Shown: in pieces, positions 54,894 through 63,151 of the stretch
Position numbering within the stretch: position 1 is the stretch's first letter
Layout of the letters: every line of letters starts with the position of its first letter
Assembly (NCBI RefSeq): GCF_014649395.1
Contig: NZ_BMSY01000001.1
Coordinates: 806,001-870,000, forward strand
Length of the DNA: 64,000 bases
Source of the DNA: Streptomyces aureoverticillatus
GTDB taxonomy: Bacteria; Actinomycetota; Actinomycetes; Streptomycetales; Streptomycetaceae
Reading direction: 5' to 3'
Translations under genes and position numbers: made by a program
The notes under the pieces: model-generated
Database searches by the model: none
What the model was told of the DNA's origin: nothing
Seen by the model: only the letters and a program-made list of their open reading frames with translations

Positions 54894-56474
54894 CTACTCC
54901 CACTCGATGGTGCCCGGCGGCTTGCTCGTGACGTCGAGGACGACGCGGTTGACGTCGGCGACCTCGTTGGTGATGCGGGTGGAAATGCGGGCGAGCACGT
55001 CGTACGGCAGGCGGGACCAGTCGGCCGTCATGGCGTCCTCGGAGGAGACCGGGCGCAGCACGATCGGGTGGCCGTAGGTGCGGCCGTCGCCCTGGACGCC
55101 GACGGAGCGGACGTCCGCGAGCAGCACGACGGGGCACTGCCAGATGTCGCGGTCGAGGCCGGCCGCGGTCAGCTCCTCGCGGGCGATGGCGTCGGCCTCG
55201 CGCAGCAGGTCGAGGCGGTCGCGGGTGACCTCACCGACGATGCGGATGCCCAGGCCGGGGCCCGGGAAGGGCTGGCGCTGGACGATCTCGTCGGGCAGGC
55301 CGAGCTCCTGGCCGACCATGCGCACCTCGTCCTTGAAGAGCTTGCGCAGCGGCTCGATGAGCTGGAACTCGAGGTCCTCGGGGAGGCCGCCCACGTTGTG
55401 GTGCGACTTGATGTTGGCGGTGCCGGTGCCGCCACCGGACTCGACCACGTCCGGGTAGAGGGTGCCCTGGACGAGGAACTCGACGGGCTGGTCCCCGGGG
55501 GCCTCCGCGACGATCTCGGCCTGGGCCTGCTCGAAGACGCGGATGAACTCGCGGCCGATGATCTTCCGCTTCTCCTCGGGGTCGGACACCCCGGCGAGCG
55601 CGGCCAGGAACCGCTCCTGAGCGTCGACGACCTTGAGCTGCACGCCGGTCGCGGCCACGAAGTCCTTCTCGACCTGCTCGGTCTCGCCCTTGCGCATCAG
55701 GCCGTGATCCACGTACACGCAGGTGAGCTGGGAGCCGATGGCCTTCTGGACGAGGGCCGCGGCGACCGCGGAGTCCACACCGCCGGACAGGCCGCAGATG
55801 GCGCGCTTGGTGCCGACCTGCGCCTGGATCGCGGCGACCTGCTCGTCGATGACGTTGCCGGTGGTCCAGGACGGGGTCAGGCCCGCGCCCCGGTACAGGA
55901 AGTGCTCCAGGACCTGCTGGCCGTGCGTGGAGTGCATGACCTCGGGGTGGTACTGGACGCCGTACAGCTTCTTCTCGTCGTTCTCGAAGGCGGCGACCGG
56001 GACGACGTCCGTGGAGGCCGTGACGGCGAAGCCCTCGGGGGCGGCGCTGCACGCGTCGCCGTGCGACATCCACACGGACTGCTCGTCCGGGGTGCCCTCG
56101 AAGAGGGTGGAGCCGGACTTCGACACGTGCAGAGGCGTGCGGCCGTACTCCCGGGCGCCGGTGTTGTCGACCGTGCCGCCGAGGGTCGTCGCCATCAGCT
56201 GGAAGCCGTAGCACATGCCGAAGACGGGGACGCCGGCCTCGAAGAGGGCGCGGTCCACCGACGGAGCGTGCTCGGCGTACACCGAGGACGGGCCGCCCGA
56301 GAGGATGATCGCCGCGGGGTTCTTGGCGAGCATCTCGGAGACCGGCATGGTGCTGGGCACGATCTCGCTGTAGACCCGGGCCTCGCGGACGCGGCGGGCG
56401 ATGAGCTGGGCGTACTGCGCTCCGAAGTCGACGACCAGGACGGTGTCGGGGGCGGCGGGCGGCGCTACTGGCAC
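54894..56474 (-). CDS. guaA: GMP synthase (glutamine-hydrolysing)
   Basis: XMP + Gln + ATP to GMP. 526 residues from the GTG at 56474, after GGAAGG. N-terminal glutamine amidotransferase with the nucleophile in [11 protein letters not shown] and its His in [11 protein letters not shown]-pyrophosphatase P-loop [23 protein letters not shown]; dimerisation domain ending KPPGTIEWE. Monocistronic. Confidence 0.97.
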   Translation of the reverse strand: MPVAPPAAPDTVLVVDFGAQYAQLIARRVREARVYSEIVPSTMPVSEMLAKNPAAIILSGGPSSVYAEHAPSVDRALFEAGVPVFGMCYGFQLMATTLGGTVDNTGAREYGRTPLHVSKSGSTLFEGTPDEQSVWMSHGDACSAAPEGFAVTASTDVVPVAAFENDEKKLYGVQYHPEVMHSTHGQQVLEHFLYRGAGLTPSWTTGNVIDEQVAAIQAQVGTKRAICGLSGGVDSAVAAALVQKAIGSQLTCVYVDHGLMRKGETEQVEKDFVAATGVQLKVVDAQERFLAALAGVSDPEEKRKIIGREFIRVFEQAQAEIVAEAPGDQPVEFLVQGTLYPDVVESGGGTGTANIKSHHNVGGLPEDLEFQLIEPLRKLFKDEVRMVGQELGLPDEIVQRQPFPGPGLGIRIVGEVTRDRLDLLREADAIAREELTAAGLDRDIWQCPVVLLADVRSVGVQGDGRTYGHPIVLRPVSSEDAMTADWSRLPYDVLARISTRITNEVADVNRVVLDVTSKPPGTIEWE

Positions 56475-56586
56475 GGTTTGCCTTCCGGCGGTGAGCAAGG
56501 GGTGTTTGCTGCCGATTCTAACGGGGGGTGGGGTGGGGGTGCCCGCGGTGGTTTTTCGCCCCCTCCGCCCCTGCCCTTCCCTTGCT

Positions 56587-56676
56587 TCTGGGGGCTGCGC
56601 CCCCTTGCCCCCGCTTTTCGGCCCTCCGGGCCTCGTCCTCAAGCTCCCCCAAGCTCTCAAGGAGCAGGGGACCCCC
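56587..56676. repeat. Composite of R3 and R1 dispersed repeats
   Basis: The reversed R3 element (CTGGGGGCTGCGCCCCC ... CCTCGTCCTCAAGC) runs directly into an R1 element (CTCCCCCAAGCTCTCAAGGA then GCAGGGGACCCCC) upstream of guaA. Confidence 0.75.
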
Positions 56677-56734
56677 TCGACGGGCTGAATCGCACAGCGC
56701 CGGAGCGGCCGGACGGGCTGGTGCGGCGCTGGCG

Positions 56735-56740
56735 TACACT
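56735..56740 (+). promoter_or_regulatory. Probable -10 of the chorismate mutase leader
   Basis: TACACT, ending 6 nt before the ATG of the leader peptide; transcription would begin at or near that ATG. Confidence 0.45.
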
Positions 56741-56746
56741 CGCCCC

Positions 56747-56818
56747 ATGCTCTCGCACTCGACCTTCGTCTTTACCTATGGCATCCGGCTCGCCGGCTGC
56801 CATGGTCGAGCTGCTTGA
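56747..56818 (+). CDS. Leader peptide of a probable Phe/Tyr attenuator
   Basis: 23 codons: [20 protein letters not shown] plus RAA, stop TGA at 56816. The FVFTY cluster (Phe7, Phe9, Tyr11) precedes a stem-loop terminator at 56844 and the chorismate mutase gene, the enzyme at the entry to Phe and Tyr synthesis. Starved ribosomes stalled at FVFTY would be placed to stop the terminator from forming. There is no ribosome site, so the message may be leaderless. Confidence 0.55.
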   Translation: MLSHSTFVFTYGIRLAGCHGRAA

Positions 56819-56843
56819 CGTAACGCCAAGCGACTTCCCAGGC

Positions 56844-56868
56844 GCCCCGGGCCGACAAGGCCCGGGGC
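56844..56868 (+). terminator. Attenuator terminator before chorismate mutase
   Basis: GCCCCGGGCC / GGCCCGGGGC, 10-bp perfect stem, loop GACAA, followed by GTTCTGTCGTTT. A competing short stem GCTTG/CAAGC lies just before it (56813-56831). Confidence 0.7.
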
Positions 56869-56929
56869 GTTCTGTCGTTTCCGGGCCACCTCGCCCCGGG
56901 GCACCGCCACCCGATCAAGGAGCCCCACC

Positions 56930-57268
56930 ATGAGCGCCACCACGACGACCGCCACTCCGACCTCTCCGACCTCCCGCACCGCCCCGGCTTCCCCCACGGA
57001 GAAGACCGGCGCCCGCACCCCCGAGGCCGCCGAATTGATCGGTGGTGCCCGTGAGCGCATCGACGCGCTCGACGACCGGATCATCGGCCTCGTCCAGGAA
57101 CGGATGGCAGTCTCCGCCGTCATCCAGGAAGCGCGCATCGGCTCCGGCGGGCGGCGAGTGAACCTCTCCCGTGAGATGGAGGTTCTCGGCCACTACAGGG
57201 ACGCCCTCGGCAAGCCCGGCACGCAGCTCGCCATGACGCTCCTCGAGCTGTGCCGGGGGCGCGTCTGA
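56930..57268 (+). CDS. Chorismate mutase (AroQ class)
   Basis: 112 residues. Converts chorismate to prephenate for Phe and Tyr. A Thr/Ser/Pro-rich leader of about 30 residues, then the all-helical AroQ domain: IGGARERIDALDDRIIGLVQ, RMAVSAVIQEARI, and a C-terminal helix. ATG at 56930 follows AAGGAG. Preceded by a leader peptide and terminator, so likely attenuated by Phe/Tyr supply. Confidence 0.93.
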   Translation: MSATTTTATPTSPTSRTAPASPTEKTGARTPEAAELIGGARERIDALDDRIIGLVQERMAVSAVIQEARIGSGGRRVNLSREMEVLGHYRDALGKPGTQLAMTLLELCRGRV

Positions 57269-57596
57269 GCCCCGCCCGGCAGCACCTGCCCAGCACCTGC
57301 CCGAGCCCTGGGAAAGCTCCGGGAGCTCTCCCAGGAAAGCCCCGGAGAAGCTCCCGGAAATGCGGAATCACTGCGCCACGGACCTGAGTTCGGATCTTCC
57401 CTCACCCGTACGGCGCGTGACCGGTTCCGGACGGGCTTCGTTGGTCCCGGTGTCCGTGCCAGCCAGGGGCGGGCCGCAAGAACCACGCGTGGCTCCGCTG
57501 GAGCGATGAGGTGTACGCATCGCGTGTGCGCCGTGGGACCTCGCTCCAGAGAAGTGACCGGACGGCAGGGGACAGCAGCCCGGTCACCCAGGGAAC

Positions 57597-57626
57597 GGTC
57601 GGCTCCGGGGACGCCCGGAGCCGACC
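57597..57626 (+). terminator. Terminator-like hairpin after chorismate mutase
   Basis: GGTCGGCTCCGG / CCGGAGCCGACC, 12-bp perfect stem with a 6-nt loop, about 330 bp past the stop. Confidence 0.5.
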
Positions 57627-57819
57627 GGCCCCCGTCCCGTCGCTCCCCCGAGTCCCTCCCGGAATCCCTCGCGTTTCCCCCGCAGTTTCCCCGCCCCTTC
57701 TCCCCCGCTTCCCTCTCCGTTCCAAGATGTCGTCGAAACGGTTGCGCGGAGAACCGGCCATCCTCCACGATGCGTAGAGGAGACGGGCTTCGGGCCCCGC
57801 TCTCCACAACTTGATTGCC

Positions 57820-57835
57820 ATTGGTCTACACCAGT
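57820..57835. promoter_or_regulatory. Orphan DasR-like responsive element
   Basis: ATTGGTCTACACCAGT matches the dre consensus ACTGGTCTAGACCACT at all but two or three positions. No plus-strand gene follows it and the lipoprotein gene on the other strand ends 215 bp away. Confidence 0.4.
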
Positions 57836-57945
57836 CGCGCGCCCCTTGCGCGCCGGGTCGGCCACCGGCTCCCCCGACCAGCGGCGCACTCCCCCCGGCG
57901 CCGCCCCGCGGCACCGACGCTGCCCTGACGTCGGTGCTGACAGCC

Positions 57946-57978
57946 AAGGGCCCCGCGGATCCGTCCCGCGGGGCCCTT
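57946..57978 (-). terminator. Terminator of the lipoprotein gene
   Basis: AAGGGCCCCGCGG / CCGCGGGGCCCTT, 13-bp perfect stem, 73 bp past the stop. Confidence 0.8.
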
Positions 57979-58050
57979 CGCTCTGCCGACGACGCTGCCT
58001 CGCCCTCGCCTTGTCGCCCGCGGCGCTACGTCGCCTCGTCGCCCGCGGGG

Positions 58051-58944
58051 CTACTTCACCTTGTCGAGCTGCGCGTCGATGATCTCGGGCGCGACCTTGG
58101 GCTCGTCGTCCGCCTTGTCCGGCCCGGGGAGGTCGGGGCCGCCGGACTGCCGGCCTTCCTTGTCGGCCGCGACGCCCGCCGGGTCGTAGAAGTTCGTCGC
58201 GGCGAAGGAGACGAGGGTCGAGCCGTCGCGCACGACGACGACGGTGCGCCGCTTCACGTACTCGCCCTGATGGCTGCCCAGCTTGTACGACACCGCCTCG
58301 TCGCCCTTGTCGGGCGCGGACAGGGACTCGACGCCGCTGTAGCGCATGGCGCCCGCGCGGAACGTCGCGCACCGCTTCGACTCCGTCGCCGCGCGCAGTT
58401 CCTCGAGCGCCTTGCGTGCCGCGTCGGCGTCGCCGTACGCGAACAGCTCGATGTCCGTCGAGGAGCCACGGCCACCCTTGGCCGACGCGGTGCGGCCGAG
58501 ATGGGCTTCCGCCTTCGGCGGGGTGGCGGAGGCCAGCATGTCCGAGAGCGGGCGGCAGGCGGAGGGGTTCGCCGGGGCGCCGTCCGACGCGGCCTCGAAC
58601 TTCGACTGCTCCTTGGCCAGCACGTCGTAGTCGTAACGGTCGAGGTCGCCCTTGGCCAGGGCCGACACCGTCAGCTTCCGCGCGGCCGGGGACTGGCCTC
58701 CGGAGCCGCCGGACCCGGAGCCCTCACCGCCGGCCTCACCGGACCCGCCGGACCCCTCAGCCCCGCCGTCGGCCCCGGAGTCTCCCGCCCCGCCGTCCGG
58801 CCCCTTCGGCTTCGCCTGCGAGGTCGACGACTTGTCGCCGTCGCGGCCGTCGCCTCCGTCACCGTCGCCACCGCTGCACGCGGCGGTCAGGCCCAGAGCG
58901 GCCGCGACCGAGACGGCCACCACGACACGCGACAAAGACTTCAC
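58051..58944 (-). CDS. Lipoprotein of unknown function
   Basis: 297 residues from the GTG at 58944, after GAGGGGGAAC. Signal peptide with lipobox LTAAC near residues 21-25; a Gly/Ser/Asp/Glu spacer of 70 residues; then an extracellular domain of about 200 residues (YDVLAKEQSKFEAASDGAPA, ESKRCATFRAGAMRYSGVES, YVKRRTVVVVRDGSTLVSFA). The domain recalls PknH-sensor or lipoprotein folds but I do not assign it. It is transcribed alone, with its own terminator. Confidence 0.82.
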   Translation of the reverse strand: MKSLSRVVVAVSVAAALGLTAACSGGDGDGGDGRDGDKSSTSQAKPKGPDGGAGDSGADGGAEGSGGSGEAGGEGSGSGGSGGQSPAARKLTVSALAKGDLDRYDYDVLAKEQSKFEAASDGAPANPSACRPLSDMLASATPPKAEAHLGRTASAKGGRGSSTDIELFAYGDADAARKALEELRAATESKRCATFRAGAMRYSGVESLSAPDKGDEAVSYKLGSHQGEYVKRRTVVVVRDGSTLVSFAATNFYDPAGVAADKEGRQSGGPDLPGPDKADDEPKVAPEIIDAQLDKVK

Positions 58945-59137
58945 GTTCCCCCTCTTTCCCCGTGTGCCGCGCACCGATCACGCCGCGCACACGCCTCGCA
59001 CGTCCATGCGGAGTCACCCGCACCCCTTCTACGACTGAAGATCGCCTTCCGCGGTTCCCTTCGGTCGGGTACAGAACGTGCGGACAGCCGCAATCGCCCG
59101 CACAGCCGCGGCCCAGCCCCTCAGCCCCGCCCCGACC

Positions 59138-59590
59138 TCACTGCCACGGCCAGAACCGGTAAGGGCTCAGGAGCGCGATCGCGAGGATCATGCAGCCCCC
59201 GACGATCACCACGCTGCGCACCTGGCGCCACCGTTCGGACCGTTCCGACCGCCGCGCCCCCGTGGGCGCCGCGCGCCACTCGTCGGGGCGCCAGGGCTGC
59301 GCGGACTCCTCCCTGCGCTTGCGCCGCTTGCGGCCGACGACGCCCTCGGCCTGCTGCCTGGCCGCCTCCTCGTCCAGGCGGCGCAGCCGCTCGGCGACCA
59401 TGCGCGCCCGCGCGGACGGTTCCTTCGGCGCGGACGACCGGATGTCCCGCTCGCTGTCCTCCTCGAACTTGCGCCACACCTCGTCGGGTATCGACACCCC
59501 GTCGGGCAGCGGCGCCCCATCGGACGTCTCGGATATCGACGCCTCGTCGTCAGGTTCCCGCTCGGGCTCCCGCGGCGACTGCACGGACAT
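59138..59590 (-). CDS. Tail-anchored small protein of unknown function
   Basis: 150 residues from the ATG at 59590, after GGGGGAAAGC. An acidic N-terminal half (PDEVWRKFEEDSERDIRSSA), a strongly basic middle (VVGRKRRKRREE), and one C-terminal helix (RSVVIVGGCMILAIALLSPY). The cytoplasmic domain faces in. Unrecognised Streptomyces protein. Confidence 0.78.
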   Translation of the reverse strand: MSVQSPREPEREPDDEASISETSDGAPLPDGVSIPDEVWRKFEEDSERDIRSSAPKEPSARARMVAERLRRLDEEAARQQAEGVVGRKRRKRREESAQPWRPDEWRAAPTGARRSERSERWRQVRSVVIVGGCMILAIALLSPYRFWPWQ

Positions 59591-59902
59591 GCTTTCCCCC
59601 ACATCCACTCCCGGCCGCCCCTCGGCCGCCCCCGGCCCGGCCCGCCTCACCCGCGCACCGGCTTCATCTCGCTTGCAAACGGGGGAAGTTCTACGACACC
59701 CCGCGGCGGCCGCACAAGCCAAGTCCCCGCACGACCTCCGAACATGTGACCCAAACCACATAAAAATTCTGTGAGTTCAAGGGCAACCATTCACAGACGA
59801 CACAGGTCATCCATGCGTGACAACGGCCACTTCCGCGCCCGCCGCGGAGGCCTCCACCTCCGTACCGCGCGGCGCGCGGTGCGCCGGACTCTCTGAGGTC
59901 TT
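59591..59902. promoter_or_regulatory. AT-rich divergent promoter region with a 7-bp dyad
   Basis: The stretch 59755-59800 is markedly AT-rich for this genome (ATAAAAATTCT) and holds TCTGTGA (59768-59774) and TCACAGA (59791-59797), a perfect 7-bp dyad spaced by 16. Upstream of the sortase-substrate gene. Confidence 0.45.
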
Positions 59903-61090
59903 ATGAAGCTTCGCCGTGCTCTGGCCACCGCGGCCGCGACGGCAGCGATCGCCCCGCTCGCGCTGCTCTCGGCCCCGGCCGCGTTCGCAACTGAGGATGC
60001 GAACACCACGCCGTCCGCGAGCACGAGCGAGACTCCGCCGGCGGACCCGCCCGGTCCGGAGGACCCCGCGAAGCCGGGCGACGACACCAGGCCCGAGGAC
60101 CCCACCAAGCCCGGCGACGACACCAAGCCCGGCGAAAAGCCCGGTGACGACGGCACCAAGCCTGAGGACCCCGCCAAGCCCGGCGACGACACGAAGCCCG
60201 GTGACGACGGCACCAAGCCCGGTGGCGACACCAAGCCGGGCGACAAGCCCGGCGACAAGCCGGGTGACGACGGCGCCAAGCCCGGCGACGACGAGGACAC
60301 CAAGCCCGAGGACCACGCCACCCCCACGGACGAGCCCACCGAGTGCCCGGCCGACGAGGACACCGGCGAGGACGCCGGGAACAAGCTGGAGCTCGAACTC
60401 TCCGGCCTGCCCGGCAAGATCGTCGCGGGCAGCGGCTGGCACGAGTTCACGCTGACCGCGGCCAACCCGAGCGACGAGGACCTCGGCGAGGTCGAGTGGC
60501 TCGCCGCCGTGGACAACTTCTCGCCGAGCGAGGACGAGAAGGACTGGCTGAGCACCTATGCGCGGATCCAGTTCTACGACCCCGAGGCCAAGGGCTGGAA
60601 GTCGATCATCGACGAGGTCGAGAGCGGCGTCTCCTTCGGCAAGACCACGCTCGGCGCCCAGGAGCAGGTCGAGATCAAGCTGCGCCTGAACATCAACGCG
60701 AAGGCCCCGGCGGGCGACGGCTACGCGCTCGGCCTCGGCGGCTACCTCGACTCCGAGCTGAACTGCGTACACAACGCGTTCGCGTTCTTCGACTTCACCG
60801 TCCTGAAGGCCGGCAGCCAGAACGAGAACCCCGGTGAGGCCGATCCCAGGCCGGGCGTGGTCAAGCCGCCCGTCCTCGCCGAGAAGAAGCCGCAGGGCGG
60901 CGCCAAGGAGATCAAGCAGGTCAAGACGGTCCCGGAGGCCGCGGAGATCCCGCCGACCGGCAACCTCGCCGAAACCGGCTCCAGCTCCGTGCTGCCGACC
61001 ATCGGCATCGTCGGCGGCATCGCCGTCGTCGCGGGCGCGGGCGCGGTGTACGTCGTGCGCCGCCGCTCCGACTCGGACGCCACCGCGTAG
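59903..61090 (+). CDS. LAETG-type sortase-anchored surface protein
   Basis: 395 residues. Signal peptide to about residue 29 (LALLSAPAAFA-T); a Pro/Asp/Lys spacer of tandem KPGDD-type repeats (about 45-145); a beta-rich domain (GLPGKIVAGSGWHEFTLTAA, LGAQEQVEIKLRLNINAKAP); and a C-terminal sorting signal LAETG (about 355-359), hydrophobic helix and RRR tail. LAxTG is the class E sortase motif of Streptomyces, so it is likely covalently wall-linked. A hairpin follows the stop. Confidence 0.92.
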   Translation: MKLRRALATAAATAAIAPLALLSAPAAFATEDANTTPSASTSETPPADPPGPEDPAKPGDDTRPEDPTKPGDDTKPGEKPGDDGTKPEDPAKPGDDTKPGDDGTKPGGDTKPGDKPGDKPGDDGAKPGDDEDTKPEDHATPTDEPTECPADEDTGEDAGNKLELELSGLPGKIVAGSGWHEFTLTAANPSDEDLGEVEWLAAVDNFSPSEDEKDWLSTYARIQFYDPEAKGWKSIIDEVESGVSFGKTTLGAQEQVEIKLRLNINAKAPAGDGYALGLGGYLDSELNCVHNAFAFFDFTVLKAGSQNENPGEADPRPGVVKPPVLAEKKPQGGAKEIKQVKTVPEAAEIPPTGNLAETGSSSVLPTIGIVGGIAVVAGAGAVYVVRRRSDSDATA

Positions 61091-61135
61091 CCGACCGACC
61101 GGTACGCCGCCGCGTGGGCGACGTACCCCCAAGAC

Positions 61136-61176
61136 GCGAAGGACCTGCACTCGGAGGGGGGTGCAGGTCCTTTCGC
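61136..61176. terminator. Terminator between surface protein and GMC gene
   Basis: GCGAAGGACCTGCAC pairs with GTGCAGGTCCTTTCGC (one extra T); between convergent genes. Confidence 0.8.
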
Positions 61177-61204
61177 GTACGTACGCCGCGTACCCGTACG
61201 CCGC

Positions 61205-63034
61205 CTACCTTTTCGGCGGCACCTCCGGCACCCCCAGGAACGGCAGGCGCAGCGCCCCGAACGCGTGGTCCGGCACCGCCGGGGACTTCGGCTCGACGGG
61301 CGCGATCCGCGCGTACGCGGCGCCCTGGGCCGGACGCGGGTCCGCCTCGCCCTTGTTCGGCCAGAACGACATGGCGCGCTCGGCCTGCGCGGTGATCGTG
61401 AGTGACGGGTTCACGCCCAGGTTCGCGGAGATCGCGGCGCCGTCGACGACGGAGATGCCGGGGTGGCCGTAGAGGCGGTGGTAGGGGTCGATGACGCCGG
61501 TGTCGGCACTGTCGCCGATGGGGCAGCCGCCGAGGAAGTGCGCGGTCAGCGGGGTGCCCATCAGCTCGCCGACGTTCGAGCCGGGGAAGCCGTTGATCTC
61601 CTCGGCGATGAGGGTCGCGGCCCGGGTGGCCTCGGGGATCTGGTCCGGGTTGGGCGCGCCGTGGCCCTGCCGGGCGGTGAGCAGGCCCTTGCCGATGCCC
61701 TTCTCCTTGCGGTACGTGGTCAGCGAGTTGTCCAGGCTCTGCATGACCAGGCCGATGATGGTGCGCTCCGACCAGCGGTAGTTGGACAGCGAGCGGACGG
61801 TGAGGAGCGGATGCCGGGCGGTGTTGGCGAGCCAGCCGGCGACGCGGGCCTTGCCGCCCTTCATCGTGTACGGGACCTGGAGCAGCGTCATGCCGCCCAT
61901 CGCGTTGGACTTCTTGCCGTAGCGGACGGGCTCGATGTGGGTCGTGCCGTTCGGGTGGATGGACGAGGTGATGGCCACGCCCTTGGTGAAGTCGACCTTG
62001 CCGCCGCTGCCCAGGAGGGCGCCGCCGTGCCGCTTGCGGTAGCGGCGGTCGGTCGTCTGGGCGCCCACCAGGGCCTCGGAGTTGGTGCGGGTCAGCTCGC
62101 CGAGGCGCCCGGATATGCGGGGCAGCAGGTGGCTGTCCTTCATGCGGTGCAGCAGCGTCTGGGTGCCGTAGGTGCCGGCGGCGAGGACGACGCGCCGGGC
62201 CCGGAACGTGCGGCCCTTGCCCCTGCGCTTGTTGTCGGTGGGCAGCGTGCCCACCGCGTAGCCGCCGCGCGAGTCCTCGGTGAGGGTGACGACGGACGTC
62301 ATCGGGTGGACGACGGCCCCGGCCTTCTCCGCGAGGTAGAGGTAGTTCTCGTTGAGCGTGTTCTTCGCGCCGTGGCGGCAGCCCGTCATGCACTCGCCGC
62401 ACTCGGTGCAGGCGCGGCGCGAAGGCCCGGCGCCGCCGAAATAGGGGTCGGGAACTTCCCCGCCGGGCCCGGCCGTTGACTCACCGGTGGCGTCCCGTCC
62501 GTCACCGAAGAAGACGCCGACCGGCGCCATGTGGAAGCTGTCGCCCACCCCCATGGCCTGCGCGGCGGCCTTGAGATGCACGTCGGAGGGGGTGGTCGTG
62601 GGGTTGAGCCGCACGCCGAGCATGCGCTTGGCCTGCTCGTAGTAGGGACGCAGCTCGTCCTGCCAGTCCGTGATGTCCTTCCACTGCGGATCGTTGAAGA
62701 ACGCCGCAGGCGGTACGTAGAGCGTGTTCGCGTAGTTCAGCGATCCGCCGCCCACGCCCGCGCCCGCCAGGACCATCACATTGCCGAGCAGATGGATGCG
62801 CTGGATGCCGTAGAGGCCGAGCGCCGGGGCCCAGAGGTAGTTCTTCAGGTCCCAGGAGTTCTTCGGCAGTTGCTCGCGCGTGAAGCGGCGGCCCGCCTCC
62901 AGGACGCCGACGCGGTAGCCCTTCTCCGTGAGCCGCAGCGCCGATACGGAGCCGCCGAAGCCGGATCCTACGACGAGGACGTCGTAGTCGTACCCTTCGT
63001 TGTCCGCGCTCCGGACAGAGTTCTCCTGTGGCAT
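61205..63034 (-). CDS. GMC-family FAD-dependent oxidoreductase with Cys cluster
   Basis: 609 residues from the ATG at 63034, after GAGGAG. Rossmann FAD motif DYDVLVVGSGFGGSVSALRL; GAGVGGGSLNYANTLYVPP; ADRIVLAAGTYGTQ-like VVLAAGTYGTQTLL; the C-terminal GGCPIGDSADTGVIDPYHRL and GVNPSLTITAQAERA are GMC signatures. The segment CTECGECMTGCRHGAKNTLN adds four Cys in a CxxCxxC-type cluster, as in cholesterol-oxidase-like GMC enzymes. Lies 117 bp after the dehydrogenase, so probably cotranscribed. Substrate unknown (alcohol or sterol-like). Confidence 0.9.
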   Translation of the reverse strand: MPQENSVRSADNEGYDYDVLVVGSGFGGSVSALRLTEKGYRVGVLEAGRRFTREQLPKNSWDLKNYLWAPALGLYGIQRIHLLGNVMVLAGAGVGGGSLNYANTLYVPPAAFFNDPQWKDITDWQDELRPYYEQAKRMLGVRLNPTTTPSDVHLKAAAQAMGVGDSFHMAPVGVFFGDGRDATGESTAGPGGEVPDPYFGGAGPSRRACTECGECMTGCRHGAKNTLNENYLYLAEKAGAVVHPMTSVVTLTEDSRGGYAVGTLPTDNKRRGKGRTFRARRVVLAAGTYGTQTLLHRMKDSHLLPRISGRLGELTRTNSEALVGAQTTDRRYRKRHGGALLGSGGKVDFTKGVAITSSIHPNGTTHIEPVRYGKKSNAMGGMTLLQVPYTMKGGKARVAGWLANTARHPLLTVRSLSNYRWSERTIIGLVMQSLDNSLTTYRKEKGIGKGLLTARQGHGAPNPDQIPEATRAATLIAEEINGFPGSNVGELMGTPLTAHFLGGCPIGDSADTGVIDPYHRLYGHPGISVVDGAAISANLGVNPSLTITAQAERAMSFWPNKGEADPRPAQGAAYARIAPVEPKSPAVPDHAFGALRLPFLGVPEVPPKR

Positions 63035-63089
63035 TGGGTCTCCTCGGTGCGAGTTGATCTGCGGGCCGTCTGTGGCTGAGCGCGCCCAC

Positions 63090-63136
63090 GCGGCGGAGCC
63101 GCATATGGACACAGCCCCGCGCCCCTGCGGGGCGCG
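63090..63136 (-). repeat. Dispersed repeat, family R2 (reverse orientation)
   Basis: GCGGCGGAGCCGCATATGGA then CCCCGCGCCCCTGCGGGGCGC, between the dehydrogenase stop and the GMC gene. Confidence 0.7.
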
Positions 63137-63151
63137 GGACACCACGCCCGC

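Larger units (their letters stand above)
57269..58050. other. Long gap with structured elements and an orphan operator-like site
   Basis: No gene is supported. It holds a bulged hairpin at 57498-57549 (CTGGAGCGA-GGT with its complement), a terminator-like stem at 57597-57626 (GGTCGGCTCCGG/CCGGAGCCGACC), the DasR-like site at 57820 and the terminator of the lipoprotein gene at 57946. Confidence 0.5.

Noticed and set aside
51537-56933. A 1798-codon plus-strand open frame
   Set aside because: It runs antisense through several clearly real genes (the membrane protein, aldolase and guaA). Long antisense frames are expected from the third-position GC bias, and the translation shows no motifs.
57193-57947. 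Minus-strand genes in the gap after chorismate mutase
   Set aside because: The two overlapping frames have no plausible starts or motifs and read through terminator hairpins.
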